Notes under the pieces: model-generated
The model's database searches: none
The model's input: only the letters and a program-made list of their open reading frames with translations
What the model was told of the DNA's origin: nothing
Part shown: piece after piece, positions 34,101-45,438 of the stretch
Position numbering within the stretch: position 1 is the first letter of the stretch
Layout of the letters: each line of letters starts with the position of its first letter
Source of the DNA: Takakia lepidozioides
Taxonomy: Eukaryota > Streptophyta > Takakiopsida > Takakiales > Takakiaceae
Direction of reading: 5' to 3'
Assembly (NCBI GenBank): GCA_030704615.1
Contig: CM060732.1
Location: 13,330,001-13,394,000, forward strand
Length of the DNA: 64,000 nt
Made by a program: the position numbers and the translations under genes

Positions 34101-37100
34101 GACAGGGAAAAAATGAGCTCACCCACCCACCCAGGGTGCTTCTGCATAATCACCGCAAAAGCAGTTATTTGCTCCAATATGACAAAGTCAATCATGGATG
34201 TATGATTGGCTACAAACACCTGCCTCATGAACAAATCAATTCATAAATGTCCACAAACTAACAGCATTTAGTACATAGCCAGACATAGAGACACATGACC
34301 TACAACAAATATAGGAACTGTGTCATTCAAGAACAAGACAACTGCTATTCACATGGCACAGCCCTGCAATTTAAGCAACCAGACCCATGAACTTGTGTAC
34401 AGTGGATCATAAAATTCAGAACGTGGAACCTTTAAGTTTTAATATGCAATGCCATTGTCTGAGGAGCTGACAGCAGCCACAGACAGGACAGGTGCCAACG
34501 TTATCCAGATTCATGGAGGCTTAGGCTTCAAACGACTTAGGCCTGTGTTTTCCATACCAACTTGTCACAGCATGCAAAAATGCATAGTTTCTACATTACA
34601 GCATAGTAAGCCCTAGATAGACATGCACTCTAATTGTTACCGATATAATATACTAAACAGGTCCCTTATTTAATATCTTCAACGCACTCTACCTACCTGT
34701 CAAGTTGTCCCAAAAGTCCCTGGTGTATTTGATACATCTTGTATACCCTGAACAAAGTTCAGGATTGGCTCAAGGAATAGAGCCCTACACAGAATCAGGC
34801 TCAAAATAGGTTCCCCATCTAACTCTTAAGACCAAAAGTATCTGACCTGATTAGAACAGTAGTACAAAACTCACAAGCTACATCACGACCAATAGGGTAG
34901 TGCTTACATCATAGTGAGTAGTGCAGAGAAAAGGGAGTAACCTGTTTGGGACGTCTGCTTGGCCGTGGCCCATGGTATTTGACGACGCCTGTCCATGAGG
35001 CCACAAACACCCCGCAGATGAACTCCACCAGACCTCGCTACTCACATCATTTCAGCCACAGAAAAGAATGAGAAAAATGAAATGAAATGTAATCGTACTT
35101 TATAATTACGTTCGTAGGAAGCTGAAAAGAAAGAAGAAAGAAATTATAATGTCCACAGAGGGCCACTTGGGTCCATGGACCAAGTACAGCAACTAAAAAC
35201 CACAACAAACAGTTTTTAGAAGGTCCACAATGTAGTTGCTGCAATAGAGAAACCATGGTAGTTTTTATGCGCTAACATCCCACTGGTACAGCGAGATACC
35301 CCTCTCATTCTAGAATATGCCACTGGTGAGCTGAAGACACCACCCTCTCAGAATTAACTGGAATTTTGATATATTATCTACTGTCTTTTGGTCTCTCACT
35401 GTCTCTGTTTCCCCACAGGTTAGAGGATGAGTCAAGGCTACAGTCAGTAAGGCAAGAAAGGACACGGCTAAAACTGAGCATGCTGGACCTCAGCACAAAT
35501 TTGCTCTTAGATCCATTCCTCTCTTACCAAACACATGGTGTGCAGAGAGTGTCATGGTTCATTGCATTAGCATAGTGTGCATAATTGGAGAGAGCCTTCA
35601 CTAAATAATTCATTGATCCCCCTCCCTAGCTGCCTCTTTGCTCGATTGAACTGGGAGGAGGGTTTTACAGCAACAGAATACATTAAAGTGTAGTCTATCA
35701 CCATCACCCTGGAGCTCTCCTTTAAATTATCATTTTTCGTCAAAATGATGTTGATTCTCCATACTAAAAGTTGAAAAAATGTCCCCAGGAAACCACAGCC
35801 AGGGTTAACTCTTGTAACTCTTGTTAAGGGGATAAGGGGCAAATCTCTCACCTCCAGCTTTTGTCGAAGCCTGTCATTCCCTTTCAACAGAAAGTGAGCT
35901 GGAATAAATATTCCCCAAAAGATTGTCCATCCGACCGCAAGCAGCATAACTCTGTCCACTCACACATTTTCATCAGCACAGCATAAAAGGTAGTGCAACC
36001 TTTATTTTGCAGCTATGACTCCTCTGACCATGGACCACACCATGGAACCTGCAACCTGAGGTGCTGGAATCCCATTGCTCTAGTGCCAGAGAGGTTGGCC
36101 ACAAAACCTTGAGTCACCTGCATTAATCTACCCATGATTAATGGATGAGATTTAATACAGCTGGAGGGAGGGGGCAGAGAGTGTGAAGAGAGAGATGATG
36201 AGGGAGGAAACTTCAGCTTACATACAACAAACATGTGCCTCCAATTTGAAGAATAAACAGAGCAGGAACTAAGGCACCAAAGGAAAGGCCGCCCCTAGAA
36301 ATTATTGCCTTCAAATTCGTCCCAAGAGCTTCAGCAAAAGTGCAGAGAGAGACACACACAGAGACAGATACCTGATGGGGAAGAGGATACAATATCGCAC
36401 AACCACTCCCAGGCACCAAAGAGGACCCAAGTACAAATTCCAATTCCATGGTTCTGGCGTATTCGATTTGAAACACCGAGTAAATGAATCCTGCATCGTT
36501 TCCCCATTTTCGTGAGGTTTCAGCCCGGGCCCAAATAGCGAGCAAGGTTCCCCCAACCTTCAATTGTCTAAGCAGCACCACTTCCACAGCTCAGAATGCA
36601 TCAAATACCAGTCCTGAGGGAAAGAGAGAGAGCGAGACAGAAAGAAGTTGAGTCCTCGGGAGGTCAATGGGTGACGAATTGATTTGAGAACGGCCATTAA
36701 CCCGGAGTGCTTGGCGTGCAACACAGCAGTTTGACGAAGACAGATGAGAAAAGTGAAAACCTCACATCAATGATCGCACTCGCAGCCTCCGTCAGCTCGG
36801 GCGAAATGTTGAGGAGGTCACGTCTGTTCGAGGTGAAGGCGAATTCACAGTAACCCTTTCGAATTTTCAGCTCTAGAAAGAAAAAGAAAAAAATCTAGAA
36901 GGAGAAACGAGGAGGAGAGAGGATTAAGAAGGGGGAGACACAAAAAACAGAGAAGAGGTGCAGAGATGGAAAGAGCTACCACATGTAAAGTTCTATTCAT
37001 TACGATCACCCACAAAACCCATCGATCAAACTGGAATTCAAGTTCAAGGATAAACGAGATGTATGAAGGATACAACAAGAGCTTGTTGTCATCGAGCTCT

Positions 37101-37252
37101 TTAACAGGACCGTACTCCTTCGGGGCCGAGTTTCCGGAAAGCAAGTCTTCCACTTGAAGCTGGAACAGATCCACCTCCGATGGCGATGGGCGGAACAGAG
37201 AAGAATCTGGAATCGGAATTCCAGACCTCCCCCTCTTCAACTCACTCGCCAT
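31142..37252 (-). CDS. GPAT9: Glycerol-3-phosphate acyltransferase GPAT9, ER type
   Basis: Eleven exons on the minus strand: 37252-37074, 36823-36766, 36490-36372, 35951-35852, 35037-34942, 34219-34123, 33870-33783, 33140-33044, 31981-31896, 31792-31673 and 31244-31142. They join in phase to 380 aa; plant GPAT9 is about 376. It acylates sn-glycerol-3-phosphate to lysophosphatidic acid, the first step of ER glycerolipid and oil synthesis. Visible features are RDLLNISPELTEAA, DSFTRCFKSN, a paired hydrophobic segment at about 105-145 (GVVVRYCILFPIR, GWTIFWGIFIPAHFLL), acyltransferase block I NHTSMID (His190, Asp195), GCIWFNR, block III FPEGTC (262-267) and CPIAIKYN. The C-terminus is uncertain. 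Exon 11 reads to a stop giving ...LTEKK, but a strong donor (AA|GTAAGC) overlaps that stop, and other plants have a longer tail. The upstream start at 37252 is the first in-frame ATG. The gene is divergent from the F-box gene. Confidence 0.94.
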
Positions 37253-38380
37253 ATCTGCAGTCACTGCCTCCAAAATCCCCAACGACCCAAGTTCCACAGG
37301 AGAGGAAGGAATTGAATCCCTCCCCACACAGCCCAACGCTTTGGAATTATCGAAAACTCCCCAGCCTGAAACCGAGCCTAGCTATTCCAGGCCCCCACCA
37401 TCTCCCTCCTCACCTCCTGCATGCCACCAGGTTTGGCCAGCCGTCGGATGCCAGAGACTGTGGCTCCGAGCCGTTCACCCTCGATCCGAGTGCCTTGGGT
37501 TAGGGCAATACGATACAGATCCCAGATAATATGCTCTCCCTGCTCTCTACCTCCAAATCCATGTCTCATGTTCCGCTATGGATTGCGTTGCGGGGTCCAC
37601 CCTCGTGCTACCCAGTCGCTTTTTTTGTGATAAATCTGTCTGCCGAGTGCTAGTTGCGGGGAGTACGTATGCGAAGCTTGCTACAGACCGAATCCAGACC
37701 AGGGACTCTCTGTACGATTGCCTTGGAGCATAATGGAATCTGCGCTGCGCGCTGGTGTTGAGAGGGATTGGAGGGTGCTCCATATCTCGGCCATGGCTGG
37801 AATAGAGGGGAATGGTGGGCTCAAGGGGGTTTGAAGAGTTGGTCTCACAAGAATGCTGGGAGGGAGATAGCTATGGTGGGGAGAAGCGCTGGTTTTTGCG
37901 GGAGTTGGAAAGAGCATTCTGAATTTGCTCGTTAAATAGGGAGTGTGGTTTGGAGGTAATCGTGTGTATGTGAGTGAGAAGTCATTGCAAATCTTGCGCT
38001 CAGCTTGGATGTAGCTGAAACAGGATGAGGCAGAGAGCGCCGATAACGTGCAGCTTGAAATTCTAAGGCCTGCGAGTGTCTACCGGAGTTCGCAAAGGGA
38101 GATGCAGAGAGCGAACAATCACTTACGCCAACAGTACATATGCGTACTGAAGAGGACACAGGCATAGAACGTGAGTCATGGAGAAAGAATTTGTAAGCTC
38201 ATCATACGGGCCGATTGTAAGTCGTGCTTAGGGTGGTTCTCTGACATTCTTCTCAACCGAACCTTGGGTATACTCCAACTGCTGGCAAGTTCACTCTCTC
38301 GTCCTCGCCATTCTAACCTCTCTCTGCGTTGTTGATCCGTCTGTCTCACCCACGCGCACACGCACTGTCACTGTTTGCAT
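37253..38380. promoter_or_regulatory. Divergent promoter region of GPAT9 and the F-box gene
   Basis: The two start codons lie back to back 1,128 bp apart, so the interval must hold the 5' UTRs and promoters of both genes. It also contains the first copy of a roughly 200-bp duplicated segment (37438-37641). I cannot place exact TATA boxes or start sites, and no coding exon is recognisable. Confidence 0.5.
37438..37641 (+). repeat. Duplicated upstream segment, copy 1
   Basis: The segment begins ccgtcggatgccagagactg and ends near gataaatctgtc. It recurs in the same orientation at 40714-40958 with about 80% similarity by eye, with small indels and a roughly 25-bp insertion in copy 2. It contains no ORF shared by both copies. 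Confidence 0.7.
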
Positions 38381-39577
38381 ATGGGAGCGACTGGTGACGC
38401 AAGAGAACGGTTGGGGGCGAGGCCAAGGATGCAGGCAGACACAGACGACATGCAAGACTCACCATGGGGCGCTTTGCCTCTCGAAATACTCGACAGAATT
38501 CTTGCTTGCTTATCAGTCCCTTGCCTGTTTCGATTCCGATGTGTCTGCAAGCGATGGCGTTCTCTCATTTTCCATCCCGACTTCATAAAGTCCTGTGCTG
38601 AGATGTCTCCGTCACCATACTTGGACCCATATCCTGCCGTGTGCTATGTCAATGATCGCAAAAACCGAGAAGGCTTTTGGTGGGCAGCCTACGATTTTGA
38701 TCAATGCAAGTGGCAGACAATGCCACCTCTGCCTCGCCGCTTTACTTCAACACCTTGGAAGCATCAGCTAAATGGGGGAGCTGGAGGACTCTTATGCTTG
38801 TGGGCTCTGGGAGACTTTCCTAACACAAATATTCTGTCTGTCTGCAACCCAGTCACTGCAACATGGAGGGACCTGCCTGCTTTAATTCATGAATGGAGAG
38901 GTACAGCCATAATGCACATGTTCATGGATGAAGCCACCAAATCATACAAGATCATTTTGGCAGGGAATCAAAAGTATGAGGTTGAAGACGAGGGTTTCCA
39001 GATCACTGAGGTGTACGATTCAGCATTGGGTTCTTGGAAGAAAGGAGGAAGGTTTCTCCCATCTCTATATCTTCCCTCTCCAATTGGTGCTTTGTGCAAG
39101 GGACTTCTCTATTACTTGGCAAGCAGACCCATGTCCTATGTCTACGATGTTTTGATTGCCTACAATGTTGAAGGGGATGTTTGGAGTGAGATTCCTCACA
39201 TCCTCCCCAAAGGCATCCAAGGGATTCCGTACCTTTTTGAGTGCAGGGGTTACTTATTGATGATGATTCACCATATTGGAAGTGATGGTGTCCGAAGTTT
39301 TGGCTTCTTTGAGCTGAATTTCACAGCTGGAGAATGGACCTTGCTGGGAAGAATGCCGCATGAGAACTTTTTGGCTTTCGCATACATTGGAAGTTGTGTG
39401 GCATCTGGTAGTCGAGTTTGCATCACAGGCTGCACACCATACAAGGAGATGGTTGTTGCAGTCTACGAGAGCAGTCAAGGAACCTGGCTATGGCTGCCCA
39501 CATGTCCTCTTAGTGCTTCTGAATTTGGAAAGCACGTGGAATTTCCATTTCAACCGAGTTTGCATGCAGTCCCGTAG
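38381..39577 (+). CDS. F-box protein, kelch-like
   Basis: A single-exon gene of 398 aa starting at the ATG at 38381. An N-terminal F-box at about residues 28-73 (WGALPLEILDRILACL, FRFRCVCKRWRSLI) would bind SKP1 in an SCF ubiquitin ligase. The C-terminal 300 residues look like a degenerate kelch/F-box-associated beta-propeller, with repeated Gly-Leu-Leu/Tyr-x-x-x-x-x-Trp patterns (GGLLCLW, VCNPVTATWRDLP, VYDSALGSWKKG, AYNVEGDVWSEI, ELNFTAGEWTLLG, VYESSQGTWLWLP). The number of blades is unclear. The substrate is unknown. Plants have hundreds of such genes, so no orthologue is assigned. Lack of introns is common in the family. Confidence 0.93.
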   Translation: MGATGDARERLGARPRMQADTDDMQDSPWGALPLEILDRILACLSVPCLFRFRCVCKRWRSLIFHPDFIKSCAEMSPSPYLDPYPAVCYVNDRKNREGFWWAAYDFDQCKWQTMPPLPRRFTSTPWKHQLNGGAGGLLCLWALGDFPNTNILSVCNPVTATWRDLPALIHEWRGTAIMHMFMDEATKSYKIILAGNQKYEVEDEGFQITEVYDSALGSWKKGGRFLPSLYLPSPIGALCKGLLYYLASRPMSYVYDVLIAYNVEGDVWSEIPHILPKGIQGIPYLFECRGYLLMMIHHIGSDGVRSFGFFELNFTAGEWTLLGRMPHENFLAFAYIGSCVASGSRVCITGCTPYKEMVVAVYESSQGTWLWLPTCPLSASEFGKHVEFPFQPSLHAVP

Positions 39578-40713
39578 GTTCAAGGTGCAGGCATTCCTTA
39601 GCTTAGTCCCTGACAGAGGGTTTGATACCTCTCCTACTCTTGCTTGTGTTTTGTACAGGGTCTGTGCACCAGACAGCAGCTGATAGAAGCATCTACACAA
39701 TCTTAGAAGCTGAATCACAGGACGAAAATTGATTCCTGCCGACTTTCATGTCCAACAGAGGGGTTTGGATGACATATGGAGGAATATGGTCACGACTGAA
39801 GAGGTCAACAAGTCATGGGACTACAGAAAGGCACAATGGTTAAGGAACGTCGAGATCCGTACATATGATCATGTATATACACTGCTATCATGTGCATGTC
39901 TCCCCAGTGTCTGCTATAATGCCTTGTGGAAAGAATGCTGCTGTCCATTCCATCTTTTTTAGAAGCAGGGGATGCAAGCTTTCGAAGGTACCGGTCTCAT
40001 CTGCTGAGATAGACAAGACCCATATGGCTCGCTTTCCAATGGTGAGTGGGTACTATCTAGAATTGCATCCAAATCATAATATTGGTAGATGAAGCTGGAA
40101 ATCTGGCCCTCTCAATCTAGAGCCTTCCCGTATCTTCAGCCAATTTGGAAAGTGTTGGATGGTAGTTTCTACCAAAACAGAACCTGACCAATCATTTCCT
40201 CCATCTTCTGGATTTTCCATGTGTGAATGCCCTCCAATTCAGAATTTGTGGCACATGGAAGGTGCAACCAATTCTTCTTCTGCTTTTGGTATCTAAAATC
40301 TTAAAGTTCTTGGGTCCGGTACACAAGCTCTACTGTAGTCCAACAAGCTACACAGATGTGTAACCTTCACCTTCTAGACAAAAGCCTGGCGTTGCATAGC
40401 TCTGTGGGATGGAACGATGCAATGTATCCTGCCTATATAAAATATGGTGTCCAGGCAGGAGAACTTATTAGGGGAGGAAACTTACTACACACTCAATCTT
40501 TTCCCTCTCTATATCTAATAGAGGCCCTCCTTACTTCTTCAAAGGCAGATCCCACCTGCAAGATGTGAAGAACATCCACAAACCCACTGAAACTGAAGAA
40601 TACTGACCCTGCACAGAATTGTTCTTGGAGCAGGCTCGTGTGCATCATCTCTAGTGCTTTGGTTGCTACGGTGATGTCCAAGCTTTGGCGGTCTCCCCCC
40701 AACTCTCCGTGCC

Positions 40714-40958
40714 GGCCGTCGGATACCAGAGACTGTAGATCCGAGCCGTTCACGCCTCGATCCGTGTGCCTTGGTTAGGGCAATAGTGTACAGAATGTGA
40801 GATCAGATACTTACCATATCCCTGCTCTCTACCGCGCGACTTGAATCGATCTACCTCCAAATCCCTGTCTCGTCTCTAAGTAATCTCCCGCTGGGGATTT
40901 CCCTTGCGGGCTCCACCCTCCTGCGACTCGGCCGCCTCTCTTGTGATTAATCTGTATA
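40714..40958 (+). repeat. Duplicated upstream segment, copy 2
   Basis: This is the direct-orientation partner of 37438-37641, with shared blocks ccgtcggat..cagagactg, ccgagccgttcac, ccctgctctctacc, acctccaaatcc and tgtgattaatctgta. It sits at the edge of the GC-rich leader upstream of PP4R3. Confidence 0.7.
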
Positions 40959-43900
40959 GGGGAAGGCCTCGCGGGGAGGGGGTTCCTGGATTTAAGGGCA
41001 CTAGGCCGAGGGCGGTAGCCCCAGCTATTCTGGGCTATTCTGCTCTGGGAGGAGCAGATATTAACAAAGAGAATAATCTAAAAGGGCTTTATGTCTGTGC
41101 ACTCCTGCCCTCGGGGAGTGCCAATGCCCAGCATTGAGGGGGGGGGCGCGCGGTCAGCCGCAGGCGGCGGACCGCGGAGAACCGCGGTCACCACGTGGCC
41201 CGTGGCAGGGGAGGCGGCGCTGGCTTGTCGCCCCTGCACCCAGCACTGCCATGTCGGTTACATAATTGGAGGCGCTCGGATGAATGCCTCAGAGCCAGTG
41301 TGCGGCTTTAGTGCTGGAGATGGATGGTATCTATGTACGAGGATGAAAGCCGTCAACTCCAGTTTCCACATTCGGAGCGGAGGCATGCAAAATATTGTAG
41401 ATTGAGATGGTGCGTAATGATCGAGAAATCATTCTGGAATTTCGCTCCTGACAACGGCCTGTGTGGATTTGAACCCCGGATGTGGTGCGCGAGACTCTGG
41501 TGGTCAGTGGTTTGACCAGATTGCAGGGCAGGATGAAGCGTGGCGAGATCCAGGGCCGCGAGGAGAAGGGGCACGTGGCGGAGGTAGCAGAGGCCCGAGT
41601 TTGGCGATTAGGCGTGCAGCGCGTGGCAGACGTCATCACCCGCGCCTACTCCCTGCCGCCGGTCGACCACCGGACCTTCCCGGTCGCCGCGATGCCCTCC
41701 TTCTTACTAGTATCTCAGAAAGGCAATGGGCCGCTGACAGGTGTGCAGAGGATCCCGCATGACCGGCGCGGCCCGTGGTGAAGGCGGTCGGCCATATTCC
41801 GCCCCAGCGTTGCGCACTTGAGTAGCGTCGTCTACTTCCACGTGCTGCCACCGCGGACCGTAGGATGTGGTAATTTTCATCCGTCCCTGGATGAAAGCCG
41901 CCGGGAGGCAACGGTTACCGGTCATGAAGGGGGGTTGTAGCCGGTGACGTTGGGGTTGCCGGTGGGTGGGGCCGAGGGCGGGGATCGTCTCTCGCTGGTT
42001 TGCTCGTTCGCAAGCGAGGGCTTGGAAGCGGCCTTCTCGCCATAGCCACAAGACAGAGCTTGTCATCGTCTCGGGCCCCTCGTCTTCCTCGTATTCGCGC
42101 ACAGGGAGGATTGTCGGTCGAGGCGGCAGAAGAGCTACAAGATTTTTGGTTCGTTTCGCGGGGGAGCAGAGCTGGGAGTTGTGGATGTAGGCTACCAATG
42201 TCGGATTGTTAGTCTTGTGGTCTGCTTTTGCAGCGGAGCGGTGTGGGAAGCGGGGATAGCGGGGAAGGTTGGAAGAACGGGGCTTCGGGGGATTTTGAGT
42301 TGCAGTTATGAATGGCCGTCTGCTTGTGGTGTACAGTTTCTTCAGGCGCAGGCTGGATGATTATGCGCGAGTATGCTAGGGTTGTTGGCTCGTGGCCGAT
42401 TTTGGACTTACTCGCGAAAGAGGAGGTACACAGGGGTGACTTGTTACATTGTAGGGATGCTAGCCGTACGCCGTGAGAAATAGTAGTGGTTGTAATCGTT
42501 GATACATCGTTTCTGGTGGTCCTCGCGACTCTACAGCTGCGACGGGATGTACGGTCCGTATGGCAGGCGGAAGTGCAGGCCGGTTTGCCTTTCTAACCCG
42601 TAAACGTTCTGGTACAGAGGCGGCGAATCGCAAAGCAGTGATGGAAGGTGTTTTGCAACAGGTCTCCTCAAAGATTACATGTGTGAGAACTGAGATCCCG
42701 CCTGGTCCCTGGTTACAGAGCCCGACGGTTTCAGGCTGTCAGTGAGTAACTCAAATGCTGGACGTACGAGTTCAAAGGAGCTCAAGGATGAACGGAAGGC
42801 ATCTATTTAGACGAGGCCTGGATGGGCTGGGGGATTATGAGAAGCCGTGTATTTGTCTTTCTTAGGACGTAAACCTGCTGTTGAGACTGGCTAGCGAGTC
42901 ATCTTTGGTGACGACAGTTGCTATGCGTAACACTACCTGAGACTTTCAACGCGCCCTTTCTCCTACCCTCCATTTACTGATTTGTAACGTACTACAGTTC
43001 TTTCCTTTTCTCGGTGTCCATTCAGTCAACTTCCAAGTATAACAAGGGGAGGCGCCGGCATACATGACTGTTCTAGCAGGCCGATCCAATCCCAATCACA
43101 TGGATTTCAACTGTCTTCAGGTTTGTTGCCTGCTTGTTATTATGTTGGCCTAAGTCTATTATTGTGCCTCACTCCGTCCCTGTGTACCATGGACCTGTTT
43201 CGCCATTGCTTCTGCACTTGACTGTGTGCAACATTGACAATTTGGCTGTGTTTCTGCTGTCTGCTATTCTTAGCAAGCGCCCATCCTGCTTTCTCGTTGT
43301 GGAGCTCCCGTTTATTTTGCCTCAAACTGTGCTGAGTTTCACAAAGAGAAATTTGGAGAAGTAAGGTAGTGGTGGTCTGACTTCCAGAATAGCAGCACAT
43401 CGTTGGTTGTCATTAGGTGGGAAATCTGTTGCCCTCACAGTGAGTGGTTTTGGCCTTCATGGGAGGTTGGCGGTGTCCTTTTCAGATAATGTCCTCTTTA
43501 TCCTGCTTTCGTGGGTTCAGGAGCCGATTAGTCATTTTATAATGGAATCAAATAAGGGCTGATGTCTCATTGGGTAAAGGGATTTTTTTTTTCCTTGGGT
43601 CTCTTGCTGTTGGATTGGTGTTGAGCGTGGCAGCAGGACGTCCTGTTCAGCTCCCCTTGAAAGGCTCCCTACTACTATTGCCTGACAAGACTGCAAGCCT
43701 CTGAGCATTATATTGGAGTATCGATATGTGGTAGTATTTTTCAACAGCAGAACCAGTGGACTCCGCCACCAGTCCACTGAAGATTATCCTGGTAGGAATT
43801 GGGTGTGGATGTAGTGGGGATGAACTTAACTCTCATGAAGGGTGACAAACTGTTGAATTATGGCTTGTGACAAGTCTAAGTCGCAAAGTTCAGTCTCTTC

Positions 43901-44365
43901 TTTGAGAGAAGTGACTGTTGTGGGGCATACCCATCTTCGCACTGTTCTGAATTCTGACGGAACACTTTCTTTCATGGCAATTGCATTGCAAGCATGTGTG
44001 GCAAATCTATATATAAGCGGAGACACACTACTGTTGTCAGGGTCTGCATTTTCGACTCTGGTCATTTTCCCACAATCTGTTTGAAAATGAGAGGTTTTTT
44101 GCCAGTAATCGTTTGAACACTAGGGGTACACCTCAGCATTCCCTGCCCTGGCAATACAGTATGTCAAAGTTGCTTGAAGGTCCCCTGTTTTCCAACAATT
44201 TCCTTGACTTCTGTGTTTTTGATGAGGTATGCTTGTTTGTTGTCCAGAGACCCTCTAGTTTCCAGAAGTGTTTGGTGGACTACGAAGCACCCATAGGTAG
44301 TCAATCACGTCTCACACAGACCGGTCCATGGAAACATTGTGTAACAATCAAATCTCTTATATAGT

Positions 44366-44575
44366 AAGTGCTTACACAACTATGTCACCTCTGAGCAAGT
44401 TAATCTAGAGACCTCTCTTGCTGCTTGCCAAGGAGTATTGGATCCTTCTGGGTGGGTCACTCTCTAAAACCACCTGTTCCTGAGTTCTCTCTGGGAACTC
44501 TCTTTCAAGACTCAGCACCGATCCCCTTTTAAGTACTCCTCGAGGTCTCACCCCCTTGCTCTGAAGATATCCAGG
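44366..44575 (+). repeat. LTR-like dispersed repeat, copy 1
   Basis: The block starts aagtgcttacacaacta, contains ctcttgctgcttgccaagga, and ends near tccaggctttgc. It matches 47856-48079. About 250 bases downstream, acaaattagtgtcatc resembles a decayed Met-tRNA primer-binding site, so both may be old LTR fragments. The family is not identified. Confidence 0.55.
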
Positions 44576-45438
44576 CTTTGCTATTCCTGATATTTTTTCT
44601 TGCTCTTAAAGCTTACTCTTAGCTTTATTTGGCTGACTAGCCTTTCTTAGGCTTTTGTCAATTTTGTCAATTCTGATTTTGCCTAAGTCAATATTTATAC
44701 TTTTATTGTATATAAGCTTTCCTTATACAACTACTGCTTATGGCTTTTTGCTTAAACCCGTAACTAACTAATGCTAATCTAGGCTGTGACACATTTCGTA
44801 CAAATTAGTGTCATCGGTGTGAGTGTTGTCGTCTGCGATGGGAACATCTAGTACAAATTAGTGTCGTCTGAGATATGGTTACTCCTTCCGCATGAGGTTG
44901 TCACCTTTGCCTGTGGGCAGACAATAAATGGGCATTAAGGAACTCGAGGATCTCCGCATAACCCTAGTGGAAATAGCTTAGAGAATGAGGAGCTAATGAT
45001 TGGTCTGGCTATGTTGTTGACAATTTATCTTTGCTGTATTTCATGTGGCATGTTTGCCTGTTGTGCTCCTTGTGGTTTTTCATGGACTGGCTGACTTGTG
45101 CTGTTTGAATTGGTGATAAATCACCCACATGAGACTTAGAAGTATGGACGCATCAGCTTCTGGTCTGATTTATATCAGACACTATTTCTGATTCTGTGTC
45201 AGTGGTCTTGGTGCTCTCTCTGAAGGGGTACCTTTCAATTTTTTTCTTTTGTCCTCATAATCAGAGTGTGGAATTTCCAACAGCTATTCCACCGTTTGTT
45301 TGAAATATACACCTAGTTCCCAAGATTTCACAGAATCTCAGAGACAGATGATTTTGATCCATGTCAAAGAAGCAACCCCCGAATCTCCTAGGTGTCAGTT
45401 CACTTGTTTAGGTGTTTTATTGTAACTTCTGGTCTAAG

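Larger units (their letters stand above)
39578..45438. other. Intergenic and upstream region of the PP4R3 gene
   Basis: Nearly 5.9 kb with no recognisable coding exon. 40.9-42.6 kb is strongly GC- and CpG-rich with overlapping spurious ORFs on both strands, as expected for a promoter/CpG-type leader; an untranslated first exon of PP4R3 may lie here. The second copy of the duplicated upstream segment (40714-40958) and an LTR-like repeat (44366-44575) fall inside. 43-45.4 kb is ordinary non-coding sequence. Confidence 0.45.

Noticed and set aside
33773-34246. 157-codon plus-strand ORF
   Set aside because: It is opposite two GPAT9 exons whose frame and splice sites are clear on the minus strand.
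37253-37336. N-terminal extension of GPAT9 to 37336
   Set aside because: It begins with TTG, not ATG; the first in-frame ATG is at 37252.
38375-38380. F-box start at 38375
   Set aside because: That codon is TTG; the ATG is at 38381.
41463-42198. Overlapping ORFs of 90-163 codons on both strands in GC-rich DNA
   Set aside because: High GC lowers stop frequency. No domain resemblance and no consistent splice pattern; more likely promoter or leader.
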